From: an uncultured Granulosicoccaceae bacterium
Lineage (GTDB): Bacteria > Pseudomonadota > Gammaproteobacteria > Granulosicoccales > Granulosicoccaceae
DNA length: 35,249 nt
Direction: 5' to 3'
Assembly: GCA_937998875.1 (NCBI GenBank)
Contig: CALLBO010000118.1
Coordinates: forward strand, 1 to 35,249
Shown here: positions 1-8,550 of the stretch, one piece after another
Numbering within the stretch: position 1 is the stretch's first letter
Layout: each line of letters starts with the position of its first letter
The notes under the pieces: model-generated
What the model saw: the letters and a program-made list of their open reading frames with translations, nothing else
The model's database searches: none
Told to the model about the DNA's origin: nothing
Made by a program: the position numbers and the translations under genes

Positions 1-1214
1 AATGTGCAGCCACCAAAACAGCCCCGCATAATATTAACTGAGAAGCGAATCATCTCGTATGCGGGTATACGTGCATCCCCGTACACAGGGTGAGGTACTC
101 TTGCGTAGGGTAAATCAAACACATAGTCCATTTCTTCGGTGCTTAGTGGAATGGGTGGTGTGTTAATCCAAAGATCCCGGTTGCCGTGGCGTTGAATTAA
201 AGCACGAGCGTTACCGGGATTGGTTTCAAGATGCAACACTCTGTTTGCATGCGCGTACAGGACCGGGTCTTTTTTAACCAGCTCATAGTCGGGCAGTCGA
301 ATGGCTGCCTTGTTTCTCAGTTCAGTATTTCGTTGTATGCGCTGGTCTTTAGTAAGATCGGATTTTTTCTTGAAGTTCAGTGGTGTGACGGATAATTTAA
401 CAGTATCTTTTTCTTCTTCCGGCTGGCGCTTTTCTTTTGTCTCTGTGTTTTCATACGGACTAATGTGCTTGTCGATTTGACCCGGTGTATCGATGCTGCT
501 GGAGTCAATGATCTTCAGGTCGTCTGGCAACATGCTAGTCATATAGGCTGTGCCGCGTACGTCCTTAATGTCCTTTATATCTTCCCCAGCAGCAACGCGA
601 TGGGCTATCTCAACCAGCGCACGTTCAGCATTGCCATAAAGAAGAATATCCGCCTTGGCATCAACCAGGATCGAACGTCTGATTTTGTCCTGCCAGTAGT
701 CATAGTGTGCGATCCGTCTGAGGGATGCTTCAATACCACCCAAAACTATTTGTGCATCTTTGTAGGCTTCGCGACAACGCTGTGCATAAACCAGAGAACA
801 ACGGTCCGGTCGTTGACCTCCGATATCGTTCGGGGAATAGGCGTCATCACTGCGCAGCTTTCGGTCAGCTGTATAGCGGTTGATCATGGAGTCCATGTTG
901 CCGGCGGTGACACCAAAAAACAGATTCGGTTTACCCAGTGCTTTGAAAGGTTCAGCACTGTCCCACTCAGGCTGTGCGATGATACCGACTCTAAACCCCT
1001 GTGCTTCTAATAAGCGCCCGATGATTGCCATGCCAAAGCTTGGGTGATCAACATAGGCGTCCCCCGTGACAATGATGATGTCGCAGCTGTCCCAGCCGAG
1101 TGTGTCCATTTCCGCTCGAGACATTGGCAAAAACGGCGCACTGCCAAAGCACTCTGCCCAGTAACGCGGGTAAGAGTACAGTTCTCGGGTTCTTTGGGAA
1201 GGGGCTGCAGGCAT
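1..1214 (-). CDS. ygiQ: YgiQ family radical SAM protein (UPF0313), 5' part only
   Basis: The leftward reading frame starts at 1214 and runs off the left edge, so about 404 N-terminal codons are present of a family usually 650-750 residues long. The translation matches YgiQ closely from memory: an early [20 protein letters not shown] stretch, then [56 protein letters not shown], and at the edge [20 protein letters not shown] followed by GC. The last part is the start of the CxxxCxxC iron-sulfur motif of radical SAM enzymes; the third Cys lies outside the window. A variable, charged linker ([13 protein letters not shown]) sits near residues 250-262, where the family tolerates variation. The ATG at 1214 has a weak purine stretch upstream; an overlapping frame beginning at 1255 is a shadow. 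The substrate of YgiQ is not established. Confidence 0.95.
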   Translation of the reverse strand, partial: MPAAPSQRTRELYSYPRYWAECFGSAPFLPMSRAEMDTLGWDSCDIIIVTGDAYVDHPSFGMAIIGRLLEAQGFRVGIIAQPEWDSAEPFKALGKPNLFFGVTAGNMDSMINRYTADRKLRSDDAYSPNDIGGQRPDRCSLVYAQRCREAYKDAQIVLGGIEASLRRIAHYDYWQDKIRRSILVDAKADILLYGNAERALVEIAHRVAAGEDIKDIKDVRGTAYMTSMLPDDLKIIDSSSIDTPGQIDKHISPYENTETKEKRQPEEEKDTVKLSVTPLNFKKKSDLTKDQRIQRNTELRNKAAIRLPDYELVKKDPVLYAHANRVLHLETNPGNARALIQRHGNRDLWINTPPIPLSTEEMDYVFDLPYARVPHPVYGDARIPAYEMIRFSVNIMRGCFGGCT

Positions 1215-1374
1215 GAGGCTCTTTGCGCCAGTTAAGAATGCGCGTCGGGCCGGCCATTGTACAGCATGCGCCCCGGTAAGGCTTATGAGCTTCCCTGAAT
1301 TGATGATTCCGCACTAAATCAACCCAGATCGAAGATTCCGGATTGTTAGCCGAGGATTGGCGGAGTTAAGCTGA

Positions 1375-1854
1375 CTACTCGAATAGATGGGTTATCTGCA
1401 AACCCCGGGACATACGAATCGCGTTTTCCTTGCGTTGGTAGTAGCCGGGGACAATTTCGATTTCCTGATAGCCGTGGTGGCTATAGAAGTTTCTGGCGAA
1501 TTCGTTGGATTCGCGAACCTCTAGCTGGCAATGTTCAATGCCAGCTGTAACAGCGCAATGTTCCAGCCATGCTAACAAGCGATGGCCAATGCCCAGAGAA
1601 CGCCAGGTAACGTCTACTCCAAGAAGATTCAGATGTGCCTTGCTATAGCCGTAGTACATGATGCCGAAGCCGACGACTTCACCAGCATTTTTGGCAGTTA
1701 CTACGTTAATATCAGGTGAGAGCACGCAGCGACCGACCCGTTCCGGTGTCCAGTTCCACTGCAGTCCGTGTTCAATGATGTCGCGCGACATCGTCGCAAT
1801 GCTGTACGCATCGTTGACGTGGGCCAGCGCGATATCAGTTTGTCGTGTATGCAT
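1375..1854 (-). CDS. GNAT family N-acetyltransferase
   Basis: This 159-residue protein has the GNAT fold signature: an N-terminal HVNDAYSIATMSRDIIEHGL helix region, the strand GEVVGFGIMYYG, LNLLGVDVTWRSLGIGHRLL containing the RSLGIG acetyl-CoA-binding loop (motif A), and a C-terminal LEVRESNEFARNFYSHHGYQ (motif B). The layout resembles RimI-like or general GNATs, but the substrate cannot be read from sequence. I chose the ATG at 1854 because the longer frame starts only at a TTG at 1902 and adds 16 residues with no family resemblance. No strong ribosome binding site is seen. It reads away from the secreted-protein gene at 2258 and is separated from ygiQ by about 160 bp with no gene, so it is probably monocistronic. 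Confidence 0.85.
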   Translation of the reverse strand: MHTRQTDIALAHVNDAYSIATMSRDIIEHGLQWNWTPERVGRCVLSPDINVVTAKNAGEVVGFGIMYYGYSKAHLNLLGVDVTWRSLGIGHRLLAWLEHCAVTAGIEHCQLEVRESNEFARNFYSHHGYQEIEIVPGYYQRKENAIRMSRGLQITHLFE

Positions 1855-2257
1855 GTGAATGATCACTGTAAAAAAATCGACTGCAAGGTCGAATGACCGC
1901 AAGCCTAAAAATGCTATCGACGGTCATGGATTTTAACTTGACGCTTTTCTTGAACCATTTCAAACTTTTTTTCACGAGATGTCGGTTTGTCGTCGCGTGT
2001 ATCACTATAAGCGAGGCAGCGGCGTGTTGATCTATTTGTGGTGGGAATGTGATTGAGGCGGTGGCTCCAGGCTTGGGCGCTTTACTATACTGCAGCCGTC
2101 CAGCCAGTCTTCTCTGGCACAGCTCACGCCCCAATAGTGAACTCTGTCGCTAAACTCACTCACAAGTGAGTCAATATATTGACGGAAAATTTCAAAATTG
2201 ATACATTCCAGCGAATCAGCCGTGCCACGGTACGGCGCTGCCTACGGAGTGAATTCA
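1855..2257. other. Divergent intergenic region, about 400 bp
   Basis: This stretch lies between the leftward acetyltransferase and the rightward secreted-protein gene and should hold the promoters of both. Open frames here (for example 1835-2134 leftward) overlap the acetyltransferase start and look like no known protein. The only structure I can support is the palindrome pair at 2154-2182. Confidence 0.5.
2154..2182. promoter_or_regulatory. Paired palindromes, possible operator upstream of the secreted-protein gene
   Basis: Two perfect dyads lie next to each other. ACTCACT (2154-2160) and AGTGAGT (2165-2171) are separated by 4 bp, and they are followed immediately by the 12-bp palindrome TCAATATATTGA (2171-2182). 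They sit 76-104 bp before the ATG at 2258. The symmetry fits binding of a dimeric regulator or an mRNA hairpin; there is no T-run, so a terminator is unlikely. No specific regulator family is recognised. Confidence 0.35.
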
Positions 2258-2947
2258 ATGAAACTTTCGACTTGTGTTGCAAGGCTTGCGCTGATGGTCG
2301 TGATCTACTCGCTTTCTTCAGCTGTTCATGCCGGCAAATTTGGCGTTCGGGTTCTTGATGCTAATACCGGTTTGCCGGTTGCCAATGCATCGGTCTGTCT
2401 TGGCACTGCCGCAGACAGAAATCTCTACGGTACCGGGGTTACCACCTACGCTGGGATAGCACTATATGACAACGTGCCGGCCACTTCGGTGCTTATCACG
2501 GTCTCTAAAAAGAACTATCGCGGCATCGCGCTGAGCAACCCGGCCACTGATGACAACGTAATTGCGGATGTATTGATTACCGAGGGAATCTCCAGTCGCA
2601 AGTGCCGTGCACTTAAGTACGTTGATCTTAAGCCCGGTATTACACATGGCAACTATAAAGATGACTGGCCACTGGAAATCACAGCGCTTTCTTATTTCCC
2701 GAGTGGCAATGATGGCTTTGCGTTTCTTTCTTACAGCAAAGGCAAACCGACTCATTATCGTGTGAGCACTGATCCGGAATTTAAAGGTGCTGAGTGGTTA
2801 TCCTACAGTGACGTTTTTCAGTTTTCACCGAAGAGCACTGATGTTGGCAAAGGTAAGCTGTACTTCCAGTTGCGTAAAGAGATAAAAGCAGGTGGCGGCG
2901 TGATGGAAGCGTTTTCAAAGCTGTTCAGTCACCCCGTGAATCTGTAA
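2258..2947 (+). CDS. Secreted protein with carboxypeptidase-regulatory-like beta domain, unknown function
   Basis: This 229-residue protein begins with a signal peptide (MKLSTCVARLALMVVIYSLS, then SAVHA before GKFG), so it is exported to the periplasm or beyond. After cleavage comes GVRVLDANTGLPVANASVCL, typical of Ig-like carboxypeptidase-regulatory or transthyretin-like folds (roughly residues 30-105), with a repeating pattern of 'value, glycine turn, value'. The C-terminal half (110-229) has no family I recognise. The start was set at 2258 because it places the signal peptide first and is preceded by CGGAG; a longer frame from 2198 adds 20 unlikely residues. Paired palindromes lie upstream and a strong terminator follows, so it is probably transcribed alone. 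Confidence 0.75.
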   Translation: MKLSTCVARLALMVVIYSLSSAVHAGKFGVRVLDANTGLPVANASVCLGTAADRNLYGTGVTTYAGIALYDNVPATSVLITVSKKNYRGIALSNPATDDNVIADVLITEGISSRKCRALKYVDLKPGITHGNYKDDWPLEITALSYFPSGNDGFAFLSYSKGKPTHYRVSTDPEFKGAEWLSYSDVFQFSPKSTDVGKGKLYFQLRKEIKAGGGVMEAFSKLFSHPVNL

Positions 2948-2976
2948 GCATTAGCATGGCTTGTTTAGATTGTACT

Positions 2977-3004
2977 AAGGTCTGATCGTGCGATCAGACC
3001 TTTT
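2977..3004. terminator. Rho-independent terminator between convergent genes
   Basis: AAGGTCTGATCG (2977-2988) and CGATCAGACCTT (2991-3002) are perfect inverted arms, followed by a short T-run to 3004. The leftward strand also has A-to-T rich flanks, so it may serve both the secreted-protein gene and the convergent Trm112-like gene ending at 3017. Confidence 0.85.
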
Positions 3005-3016
3005 AAGCTTGAGTTT

Positions 3017-3211
3017 TTAGTTGTCTTTTACGGAATCGATTTCTTCCTGAGACAGGGTGCGCGCATCTGATTCCATCATCACCGGAATACCATCTTTAAT
3101 CGGATACGCCAGACCCGCCTGTCTGCTCCAAAGTTCGTTGTCTATTTGCACCAGTTTCCCCTTGGTGACAGGGCATACCAGGATGTCGAGTATTCTTCTG
3201 TCAAGCTTCAC
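3017..3211 (-). CDS. Trm112/YcaR family small protein (UPF0434)
   Basis: This 64-residue protein reads [20 protein letters not shown], then [20 protein letters not shown] and a short acidic tail ([12 protein letters not shown]). It matches the Trm112/YcaR family in length and in the [15 protein letters not shown] and EARxL-like blocks. Eukaryotic and archaeal Trm112 proteins activate methyltransferases; the bacterial role is unsettled. Only one Cys (in LVCP) remains of the zinc-ribbon set, as in many bacterial members. The start is GTG at 3211, preceded by AAGGG at suitable spacing; a longer frame runs upstream but overlaps the reductase gene and lacks similarity. It begins 5 bp after the reductase stop, so the two are surely co-transcribed. 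Confidence 0.9.
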   Translation of the reverse strand: MKLDRRILDILVCPVTKGKLVQIDNELWSRQAGLAYPIKDGIPVMMESDARTLSQEEIDSVKDN

Positions 3212-3216
3212 TGGTG

Positions 3217-4248
3217 TTATCCCTTGTCTGTCGTGGTAACACCGAGTCTTTGTTTCAGCTCGGTGCTTGTCGTTGTGTATTGCAAATGAATGGGTTTTTC
3301 GGGCCGTAATCGGGCAGCGGCAGCGTAGGCTGCAAGTGTCGCCTCGTGAAAGCCGCATAGTATCAGTTTTCTTTTTGCCGGATAGCTGTTGATGTCCCCG
3401 ACGGCATAGATACCTTGTGTGTTGGATTCATAGTTGGCGGTGTCCACAGGAATGTGTCGAGCCTCAGTGTTTACTCCCCAGGATTCAAGGTTGCTCTGCT
3501 TGGGCGAGTTGCCTTGTCTTACAAGCAGCAGATCTATCGGGTGGGTAGTGCACAGGTCGGGGCTTTGCTGAACGATAATATTTTCGAGTTTGTTGCCAGC
3601 CGTGAAGTCGGTGATCTTGCCTTTTATTTGTTGAATTGTTCCGTTGTCTGTCAGTTCGGCTAATTGGGCAAGACTTTGTTCATTGGCATCCAGTCTTCGT
3701 TTACGATGTAAAAACAAAACACTTGCTGCATGCCTGCTTGCCTGTATTGCGCAATCAACTGCTGCCTGCGCATCACCAGTAACCGCAATTGATTTTCCGG
3801 TCAGTTGTGTATCTGCTAATGCAGCGTAGTGTACCTGGGTATCTTCGTAGTGACTGATGCCTTCGGTTCTGAGTTTAACCGGTGTAAACGCACCGGCACC
3901 GGTGGCCAGAAACACCTGTTTGGCTGTGAAGGTTGACCCGGTTGCAGTGGTCGCAACAAAGTGTTGTTTGGTTTGCTGCAGGCTTTCGACTGTCTGGTGA
4001 TAGTGGATGGCAATATTGAACGGTGCAATCTGCCTGACAAGTTGAGCGGTAAGATCAGCGGCGGTGGTGTAAGCCGTACCGGGGATGTCATAGATTGGCT
4101 TGTCCGCATACAGCTCAGTGCACTGCCCGCCCGGGTGCTCCAGCGCCTCAACAATGCAGCACTCAATGCCGAGGAGTCCCAGTTCAAAAGCCTGAAATAA
4201 TCCGACCGGGCCGGCACCGATCACCAATGCCTCTGTTTTGATATTCAC
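3217..4248 (-). CDS. Type-2 (thioredoxin reductase-like) ferredoxin-NADP reductase
   Basis: This 343-residue flavoenzyme has an N-terminal FAD-binding motif ([20 protein letters not shown], residues 7-26), [19 protein letters not shown] (39-57), a central NADP-binding segment ([18 protein letters not shown], about 153-170) and a C-terminal [20 protein letters not shown] (about 285-304), which closes the FAD site. It lacks the CxxC of true thioredoxin reductases, and the YDIPG block with 'QIAPFNI' is typical of the YumC-like ferredoxin/flavodoxin-NADP reductases. It should pass electrons between NADPH and ferredoxin in the cytoplasm. The start is a GTG at 4248 with GGAA about 10 bases upstream. 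It leads a two-gene operon with the Trm112-like gene and diverges from rmuC. An unnamed related oxidoreductase function is possible. Confidence 0.85.
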   Translation of the reverse strand: MNIKTEALVIGAGPVGLFQAFELGLLGIECCIVEALEHPGGQCTELYADKPIYDIPGTAYTTAADLTAQLVRQIAPFNIAIHYHQTVESLQQTKQHFVATTATGSTFTAKQVFLATGAGAFTPVKLRTEGISHYEDTQVHYAALADTQLTGKSIAVTGDAQAAVDCAIQASRHAASVLFLHRKRRLDANEQSLAQLAELTDNGTIQQIKGKITDFTAGNKLENIIVQQSPDLCTTHPIDLLLVRQGNSPKQSNLESWGVNTEARHIPVDTANYESNTQGIYAVGDINSYPAKRKLILCGFHEATLAAYAAAARLRPEKPIHLQYTTTSTELKQRLGVTTTDKG

Positions 4249-4417
4249 AAGTCGGTTCCGGCTGAAGTTCTGAAGTGAGTAGATATAAGAATTGTATCGC
4301 AGAGAAAGCTATCCGAACGAAAACAACAGTAGGTTTCTGGTATTGCCGTGAGGATGGTCTACATTCTACATGTAGTGTTTTGAGTTTCGAATAATACAAG
4401 AACTGGTAAAACAGCCG
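4249..4417. promoter_or_regulatory. Divergent promoter region with a 10-bp palindrome
   Basis: This 169-bp spacer must hold promoters for the leftward reductase and rightward rmuC. It contains the perfect palindrome CTACATGTAG at 4367-4376, about 40 bp before the rmuC start. It does not fit the LexA consensus. I cannot assign exact promoter elements. Confidence 0.25.
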
Positions 4418-5755
4418 ATGATTAATATGCTGGATCCGGTGAATATTTTCTGCTCCCTGGTCGGCGCGCTGCTCGGGTGGGTGCTGCGGTCGATGTATTC
4501 GCGAGATGTACGATACCGATCTGACTTGCGTGAAGCGAAAGCGCAGGCGCTGGCGGGAGATCGGCTGGACCGATTGAAGTCGGTGGAGGCTGAGCTTTCG
4601 CTCTGCACACAGCGCGTCGAGCGGGCAGTAGCGGAAAAATTCTCCCTGCGAGCAGCCGTCGATACATCCAGAGCGAGATTGCAGCAACAGCAGGTGGCCG
4701 GCCGACAGCAGATTGAACTTCTCGAAAAGCGTAATTTTGAGTTAAAAGGTCAGATTGAGGCAATCTCCGCCCGAGTGTTTGCAGATAATAGCCACCGTAT
4801 GACAGAGCAAACGGAGGTTCATCTGCAACATCTCTTAACACCGTTGCGTGAACAGATTGGCGAGTTCAAACAGCGTGTCGAAGAAGTTTACGATAAGGAG
4901 CAGAAAGACCGTTATCAACTGAAGGCTGAAATCGGTCAGCTCAAATCATTGAATGAAAGAATAAGTGCGGATGCGATAAACCTCAGCAATGCGCTGCGTG
5001 GTGATAATAAAACCCTGGGTAACTGGGGTGAACTGATCCTCGAACGCGTGCTCGAACGGGCAGGGTTGAGTAAAGGTAGCGAGTACGACAGAGAGGTTTG
5101 CCTGCAAAGTGCGGATGGAGCGAATCTTCGACCTGATGCGCTGCTTTATCTGCCGGGTGGGAAATCAATTATCATTGATTCAAAGGTTTCTATAAAATTT
5201 TATGAAAAAACCTTGTATGACTCGTGTGATGCAGACGCAAAAAAGCGATTGCTGCGTGAGCACGTAAAGTCGATTAAAAAACACATAGATGGGTTGAGCG
5301 CAAAGGAATATGAAGCGCTTGAGGGAGTATGTTCGCTGGATTTTGTATTAATGTTTATTCCGGTGGAGGCGGCACTGCATGCTGCTTTGCAGTTTGATGA
5401 TTCGCTTTATAAAGACGCTTATGATCGTAATGTGATTTTAGTAGGTCCGTCGTCTTTGATGGTCACTTGCAGGACCATTCAAAATGTCTGGCATAGTGAA
5501 TTGCAGAATAAAAACTCCAGTATTATTGCGAAAAAAGCTGGTGAGCTTGTCAATCGTTTCAATGGATTTGTATCCGAGCTGGATACTATCTCTGCCTCGT
5601 TGGACAATGCGATGCAAAATTGCGATGAAGCCCGACGTAAGCTCGCCACCGGTCGCGGTAATCTGATTGGACGCGCGCGGCAGTTACAGGAGCTTGGTGC
5701 CAGTAATGTGAAGTTACCGATAAAAAATCAGTCTAAGGCTGCTGCTAAAGTCTGA
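4418..5755 (+). CDS. rmuC: DNA recombination protein RmuC
   Basis: This 445-residue protein has the RmuC architecture: one N-terminal membrane segment (IFCSLVGALLGWVLRSMY, about residues 9-26), a long coiled coil (about 30-190, rich in Glu, Arg, Gln and Leu), then the RmuC nuclease-like domain with GNWGELILERVLERAGL (about 203-219), RPDALLYLPGGKSIIIDSKV (about 235-254) with the PD-(D/E)xK-like D...DSK residues, and FIPVEAALHAAL. In E. coli RmuC limits recombination at short inverted repeats; membrane-anchored relatives have also been linked to degrading foreign DNA. The ATG at 4418 has no clear ribosome binding site; another ATG lies at 4427. It is convergent with the regulator gene, with only 26 bp between stops and no clear terminator. 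Confidence 0.93.
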   Translation: MINMLDPVNIFCSLVGALLGWVLRSMYSRDVRYRSDLREAKAQALAGDRLDRLKSVEAELSLCTQRVERAVAEKFSLRAAVDTSRARLQQQQVAGRQQIELLEKRNFELKGQIEAISARVFADNSHRMTEQTEVHLQHLLTPLREQIGEFKQRVEEVYDKEQKDRYQLKAEIGQLKSLNERISADAINLSNALRGDNKTLGNWGELILERVLERAGLSKGSEYDREVCLQSADGANLRPDALLYLPGGKSIIIDSKVSIKFYEKTLYDSCDADAKKRLLREHVKSIKKHIDGLSAKEYEALEGVCSLDFVLMFIPVEAALHAALQFDDSLYKDAYDRNVILVGPSSLMVTCRTIQNVWHSELQNKNSSIIAKKAGELVNRFNGFVSELDTISASLDNAMQNCDEARRKLATGRGNLIGRARQLQELGASNVKLPIKNQSKAAAKV

Positions 5756-5781
5756 GGCTATTGGCTACGCCGATAAACGGT

Positions 5782-6759
5782 TTATGAAGTGGTGTGCCCC
5801 ACACGCTCTGATCTGGGTGTGCACTTAAATCTCTCACGGTAGCACTTGGTAAAGTGCGACTGGCTGGTAAATCCTGCAGCAATTGAAACATCCAGAATCG
5901 GCAGGCTGGTTTCCATCAGCAATCGTTTTGCATGCTGTAATCGCAGGTCCATGTACTTTTGCTGGGGCGTGCATTGCATATGGCGTTGAAACAATCGTTC
6001 AAGCTGTCTTTGAGAGACGCCAATATTTGCTGCAATCTCCCCCGGTGTCAGGCGATCTTCAATATGGCTTGCCATTACTCTGAACGCGGCGGCCAGTTTA
6101 GGAGACTTTCTGGCCAAAGCAGTATGTTGTGCTACACCCTGAACGTCTGTCGCCATACGAATACGATCGTGAAACAGCCAGGTGCAAACATCGGTTACCA
6201 CTTCGTCGCCATAGTCCTCTGCAATCAAGTGAGCCATCATATCGAACGCACCGGTACCGCCACAGCAGGTGCAGCGATTGTTCTCGATGACATAGACAGA
6301 CGGATCAGCCTTGATATCCGGGAAGGCTTCTTTAAAGGCATCAATACTTTGCCAATGGATCGTGCATCGGCGTCCTTGTAACAGGCCTGCGTGAGCCAGT
6401 AACCAGGCACCGGTGCTAACACTGCCAATGCAGGTGCCATTCTGCGCATGATGTTGTAGCCAGCGTATAGAGTTTTCTGGTTTGTGGGTCTGCGTTTTTA
6501 CACCACCGCAGACAAATATCCGGTCAAACCGATCCTTGAAGTCGGGTTTTTGGTCTGGCGTCAGGGTAATGCCATTGCCAGCGTCAATCCGGTTGCCGTC
6601 ATCAGTCAGGAAAGTCCAGCGATACAGCTCTTTGCCGGACGTCACATTGGCTGCACGATACGGTTCCACCGCCGATCCGAAGGCCAGCATGGCGAGTTCC
6701 GGGGTGAGCAGAAAGCCGATCTCAATTGGGGCGGTGGAGGGAGAGGCGTGGTTGTTCAT
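5782..6759 (-). CDS. GlxA family transcriptional regulator (DJ-1/PfpI-like domain plus AraC HTH)
   Basis: This 325-residue regulator has an N-terminal class-I amidotransferase-like domain (about residues 10-180) beginning EIGFLLTPELAMLAFGSAVE, with CIGSVSTGAWLLAHAGLLQG around the nucleophile-elbow position and CTCCGGTGAFDMMAHLI. An AraC-type double HTH follows (about 235-320): LTPGEIAANIGVSQRQLERL and then LPILDVSIAAGFTSQSHFTK. The group includes GbdR and CdhR, which sense choline/carnitine breakdown products, and ArgR of pseudomonads; ligand and targets cannot be told here. No catabolic operon adjoins it, so its targets are probably elsewhere. I chose the ATG at 6759; a TTG at 6771 would add four residues. 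It diverges from the cold-shock gene. Confidence 0.88.
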   Translation of the reverse strand: MNNHASPSTAPIEIGFLLTPELAMLAFGSAVEPYRAANVTSGKELYRWTFLTDDGNRIDAGNGITLTPDQKPDFKDRFDRIFVCGGVKTQTHKPENSIRWLQHHAQNGTCIGSVSTGAWLLAHAGLLQGRRCTIHWQSIDAFKEAFPDIKADPSVYVIENNRCTCCGGTGAFDMMAHLIAEDYGDEVVTDVCTWLFHDRIRMATDVQGVAQHTALARKSPKLAAAFRVMASHIEDRLTPGEIAANIGVSQRQLERLFQRHMQCTPQQKYMDLRLQHAKRLLMETSLPILDVSIAAGFTSQSHFTKCYRERFKCTPRSERVGHTTS

Positions 6760-6890
6760 CGGTACAAACAATATCAGTCCGGTGACGAATTTACGATAAA
6801 AATGATGCTATGACACCAATATCCCGACACGCCATTGGCCTGGTAAATTTGAAATTTTCTACCAATGCAAGCTAAGCTTCTGTTTTTTTG

Positions 6891-6918
6891 TTGTTTTTTC
6901 GCAATTTGCTCATATAAT
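6891..6918 (+). promoter_or_regulatory. Sigma-70 type promoter for the cold-shock gene
   Basis: An exact TATAAT lies at 6913-6918, with TTGTTT (4 of 6 to TTGACA) at 6891-6896 and a 16-bp spacer. This is preceded by a T-rich run. Transcription would start near 6925, giving a leader of about 215 nt. Assignment rests on consensus match only. Confidence 0.55.
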
Positions 6919-7140
6919 AATGGGTAGCCCGTGGTTGTGAGCGTGGGTTTTCAGTGATTGTGTAGTCCGCGTTTTTCGAACTCCTTCTGCCCCTGACCTC
7001 CAAACTCAAGCTCGCTCTGCTGGCCTGCCTTTGGCCCGCCTTTTGTTGGCTGTCATTTGGGTGTTCATTGCCGATACTGTCGGTGTTTTAGCTAGAAGTG
7101 CGTTCCAGAGAACGCGTGTTACATAGAGATCTGATTCACA
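6919..7140 (+). promoter_or_regulatory. Long 5' leader of the cold-shock mRNA
   Basis: Between the promoter and the ATG at 7141 there are roughly 215 nt with no credible frame. Long structured leaders are known for cspA-type mRNAs, where the fold changes with temperature. Near its 3' end GCGTTC (7100-7105) and GAACGC (7110-7115) can form a hairpin with a 4-nt loop, about 25 nt before the start codon, and the ribosome binding site itself is weak. A thermosensing role is inference. Confidence 0.4.
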
Positions 7141-7350
7141 ATGTCTGAAAAGCAACAAGGAACCGTAAAGTGGTTCAACGATGAGAAAGGCTATGGCTTT
7201 ATCTCACGAGAAAGCGGTAGCGATTTATTTGTCCACTTTCGTTCAATTATCGGTGAAGGACGCCGCACGCTGGTAGAAGGCCAGAATGTATCGTTCGTAG
7301 AAACAGAAGGCCAGAAAGGCCCGCAGGCCGAAGAAGTCACGCCAGAGTAG
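7141..7350 (+). CDS. CspA family cold-shock protein
   Basis: This 69-residue single cold-shock domain carries the RNP1 motif (KGYGFI, residues about 16-21) and RNP2 (DLFVHF, about 28-33) after the family opening [15 protein letters not shown]. It binds single-stranded RNA and DNA and acts as an RNA chaperone in the cytoplasm. Length and sequence are standard, with a Glu-rich C-terminus ([10 protein letters not shown]). It is transcribed alone: promoter at 6891-6918, long leader, and a terminator just after. Which Csp paralogue it corresponds to, and whether it is cold-induced, cannot be told from the window. Confidence 0.97.
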   Translation: MSEKQQGTVKWFNDEKGYGFISRESGSDLFVHFRSIIGEGRRTLVEGQNVSFVETEGQKGPQAEEVTPE

Positions 7351-7398
7351 TGCCCCGGTTGATTTATCTGGTGATTGAACCGGTAAAAATAATCAACA

Positions 7399-7425
7399 AC
7401 GGTCGACTATAAGTCGGCCGTTTTT
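7399..7425 (+). terminator. Rho-independent terminator of the cold-shock gene
   Basis: ACGGTCGAC (7399-7407) pairs with GTCGGCCGT (7413-7421), with one G-T wobble and a 5-nt loop, followed directly by TTTT and GTTT. It lies 50 bp after the stop codon. The A-rich left flank could let it also end leftward transcription from pilE at 7467. Confidence 0.85.
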
Positions 7426-7466
7426 GTTTCTGATACCAACAGTTATACCCAACAATTATCCAGCAC

Positions 7467-7856
7467 TTACCAGCAAGCGGCGGGGGTGGTTGCACCGAGC
7501 TGACTGATTTTCATGGTTGTGCAGCCAGTATCGTTGGCCTGTGCACCGCCGGTCTTTGCTGTCGCTTTCAGCGAAAATGCTGTTGCGGTTGCACCGGTTT
7601 CCAGTTCAATCTCGTAGTGACCCTGATCTGAATCTGCCTTGGTAACTGCGCAGGCCGTGGCGATATAGCTGAAGTTACTCGTGCGGCAACGCTCCAAATC
7701 CTGTGCTGCAGCCCGCAACCCGATATGTGCATCGGTTCTGCGGCTCTCAACCATGTATTTACCGTACTGCGGTAATGCTACGGCAGCCAAAATACCGACT
7801 ATCGCTATTGCGATCATTAACTCAATTAGCGTGAAGCCTTTGTGTCGAATTTGCAC
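7467..7856 (-). CDS. pilE: Type IV pilin, PilE-like
   Basis: This 129-residue prepilin has a 7-residue positively charged leader (MQIRHKG) cut before Phe by the prepilin peptidase, then [20 protein letters not shown] with the conserved Glu at +5, and [18 protein letters not shown], as in PilE minor pilins. The mature part is about 122 residues. Cysteines at RCRTSNF and TACAV, and at GCTT and the C-terminal AACW, probably form disulfides. The start is GTG at 7856, supported by TGGAGT six bases upstream. It is transcribed leftward, away from the minor-pilin operon beginning at 8044, with 187 bp between. It could be a minor pilin of the same pilus or a small major-like pilin; the short globular domain favours a minor pilin. 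Confidence 0.9.
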   Translation of the reverse strand: MQIRHKGFTLIELMIAIAIVGILAAVALPQYGKYMVESRRTDAHIGLRAAAQDLERCRTSNFSYIATACAVTKADSDQGHYEIELETGATATAFSLKATAKTGGAQANDTGCTTMKISQLGATTPAACW

Positions 7857-8043
7857 GGGTGTACTCCAAAAAGAAGGTAGGTCGGCGATCGATCTATTGG
7901 CAGGTAATCGGCTGAAGTAACTGATTATTTAGCTCGGGTTGATGCGTATTGCGCCAAGCTGTTCACAATTGGTTGGCGTGGCATTTGCGGACACAGTTGA
8001 TCGCATACGTGAACAAATCCGGCAAGTAGCGGTTACAGCCCTA

Positions 8044-8550
8044 ATGAACTCTTCAGCACGCAAAAAAAATTCCGGCGTCACCATGGTGGAGTTGATGATC
8101 GTGGTGGTCATCATTGGCATCATCGCCGGGATTGCTGTGCCTCAATACGGATCACTGATTAAGCGCAAAACACTGTTGTCTGAGTCTCGACGACTGACCT
8201 CGGTACTTAAAGTGGCTCGCAGTGAAGCGCGGGCGCGCGGTGCCCTGATCACTATTACCCGGCCCGCTGGCACGGACTGGGGTAGCACACTAACGGTCAC
8301 CGAGGATGTGGCTGGTGATATCGAAGAGATCGAAGTTTCAGAGGGGCGAGGCGATCTTTCAGTGGATGCAAGTTTTGATACCGAAACCATTGCGTTTAAT
8401 CCGCGAGGCTGGATTCAGGGTTCGACCTCTTTCTCTATCGCCATTTGCAAATCTGCTACAGATAAAACCTACGGCAGGCTGATTACCGTCAATCGGGTAG
8501 GAAAAATTACTGAAGGGCCTCTGGAAGACGATGATAGCTGCACTCAATAA
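8044..8550 (+). CDS. GspH/FimT family pseudopilin (minor pilin)
   Basis: This 168-residue prepilin has leader MNSSARKKNSG, then VTMVELMIVVVIIGIIAGIA with Glu at +5. The body has the GspH pattern: a long amphipathic helix (LLSESRRLTSVLKVARSEAR, with the typical 'ARSEA' block), ALITITRP, then beta strands with IAFNPRGWIQG, and a C-terminal Cys pair (CKSAT and DSCTQ). FimT/FimU proteins help prime type IV pilus assembly. I chose the ATG at 8044 because it gives a normal short leader; an upstream ATG at 7939 would add 35 unlikely residues. It is the first gene of a six-gene operon and overlaps pilV by 20 bp. Confidence 0.9.
   Translation: MNSSARKKNSGVTMVELMIVVVIIGIIAGIAVPQYGSLIKRKTLLSESRRLTSVLKVARSEARARGALITITRPAGTDWGSTLTVTEDVAGDIEEIEVSEGRGDLSVDASFDTETIAFNPRGWIQGSTSFSIAICKSATDKTYGRLITVNRVGKITEGPLEDDDSCTQ

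Noticed and set aside
465..1010. Rightward open frame of 181 codons
   Set aside because: It lies opposite ygiQ, whose translation matches a known family throughout; the forward frame resembles nothing.
1835..2134. Leftward open frame of 99 codons overlapping the acetyltransferase start
   Set aside because: No domain, no ribosome binding site, Lys/Ser-biased sequence typical of chance frames in intergenic DNA.
4367..4376. CTACATGTAG as a LexA box before rmuC
   Set aside because: It lacks the CTG-N10-CAG layout; only a short palindrome remains.
5756..5781. Terminator between rmuC and the GlxA-type regulator gene
   Set aside because: The gap is 26 bp with no clear stem followed by a T-run.
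7898..7913. Sigma-54-like element (TGGCA, GG-N10-GC) upstream of the minor-pilin operon
   Set aside because: The GG and GC spacing is right, but the -12 part reads CGGC where TTGC is expected and no enhancer site was seen, so chance is likely.
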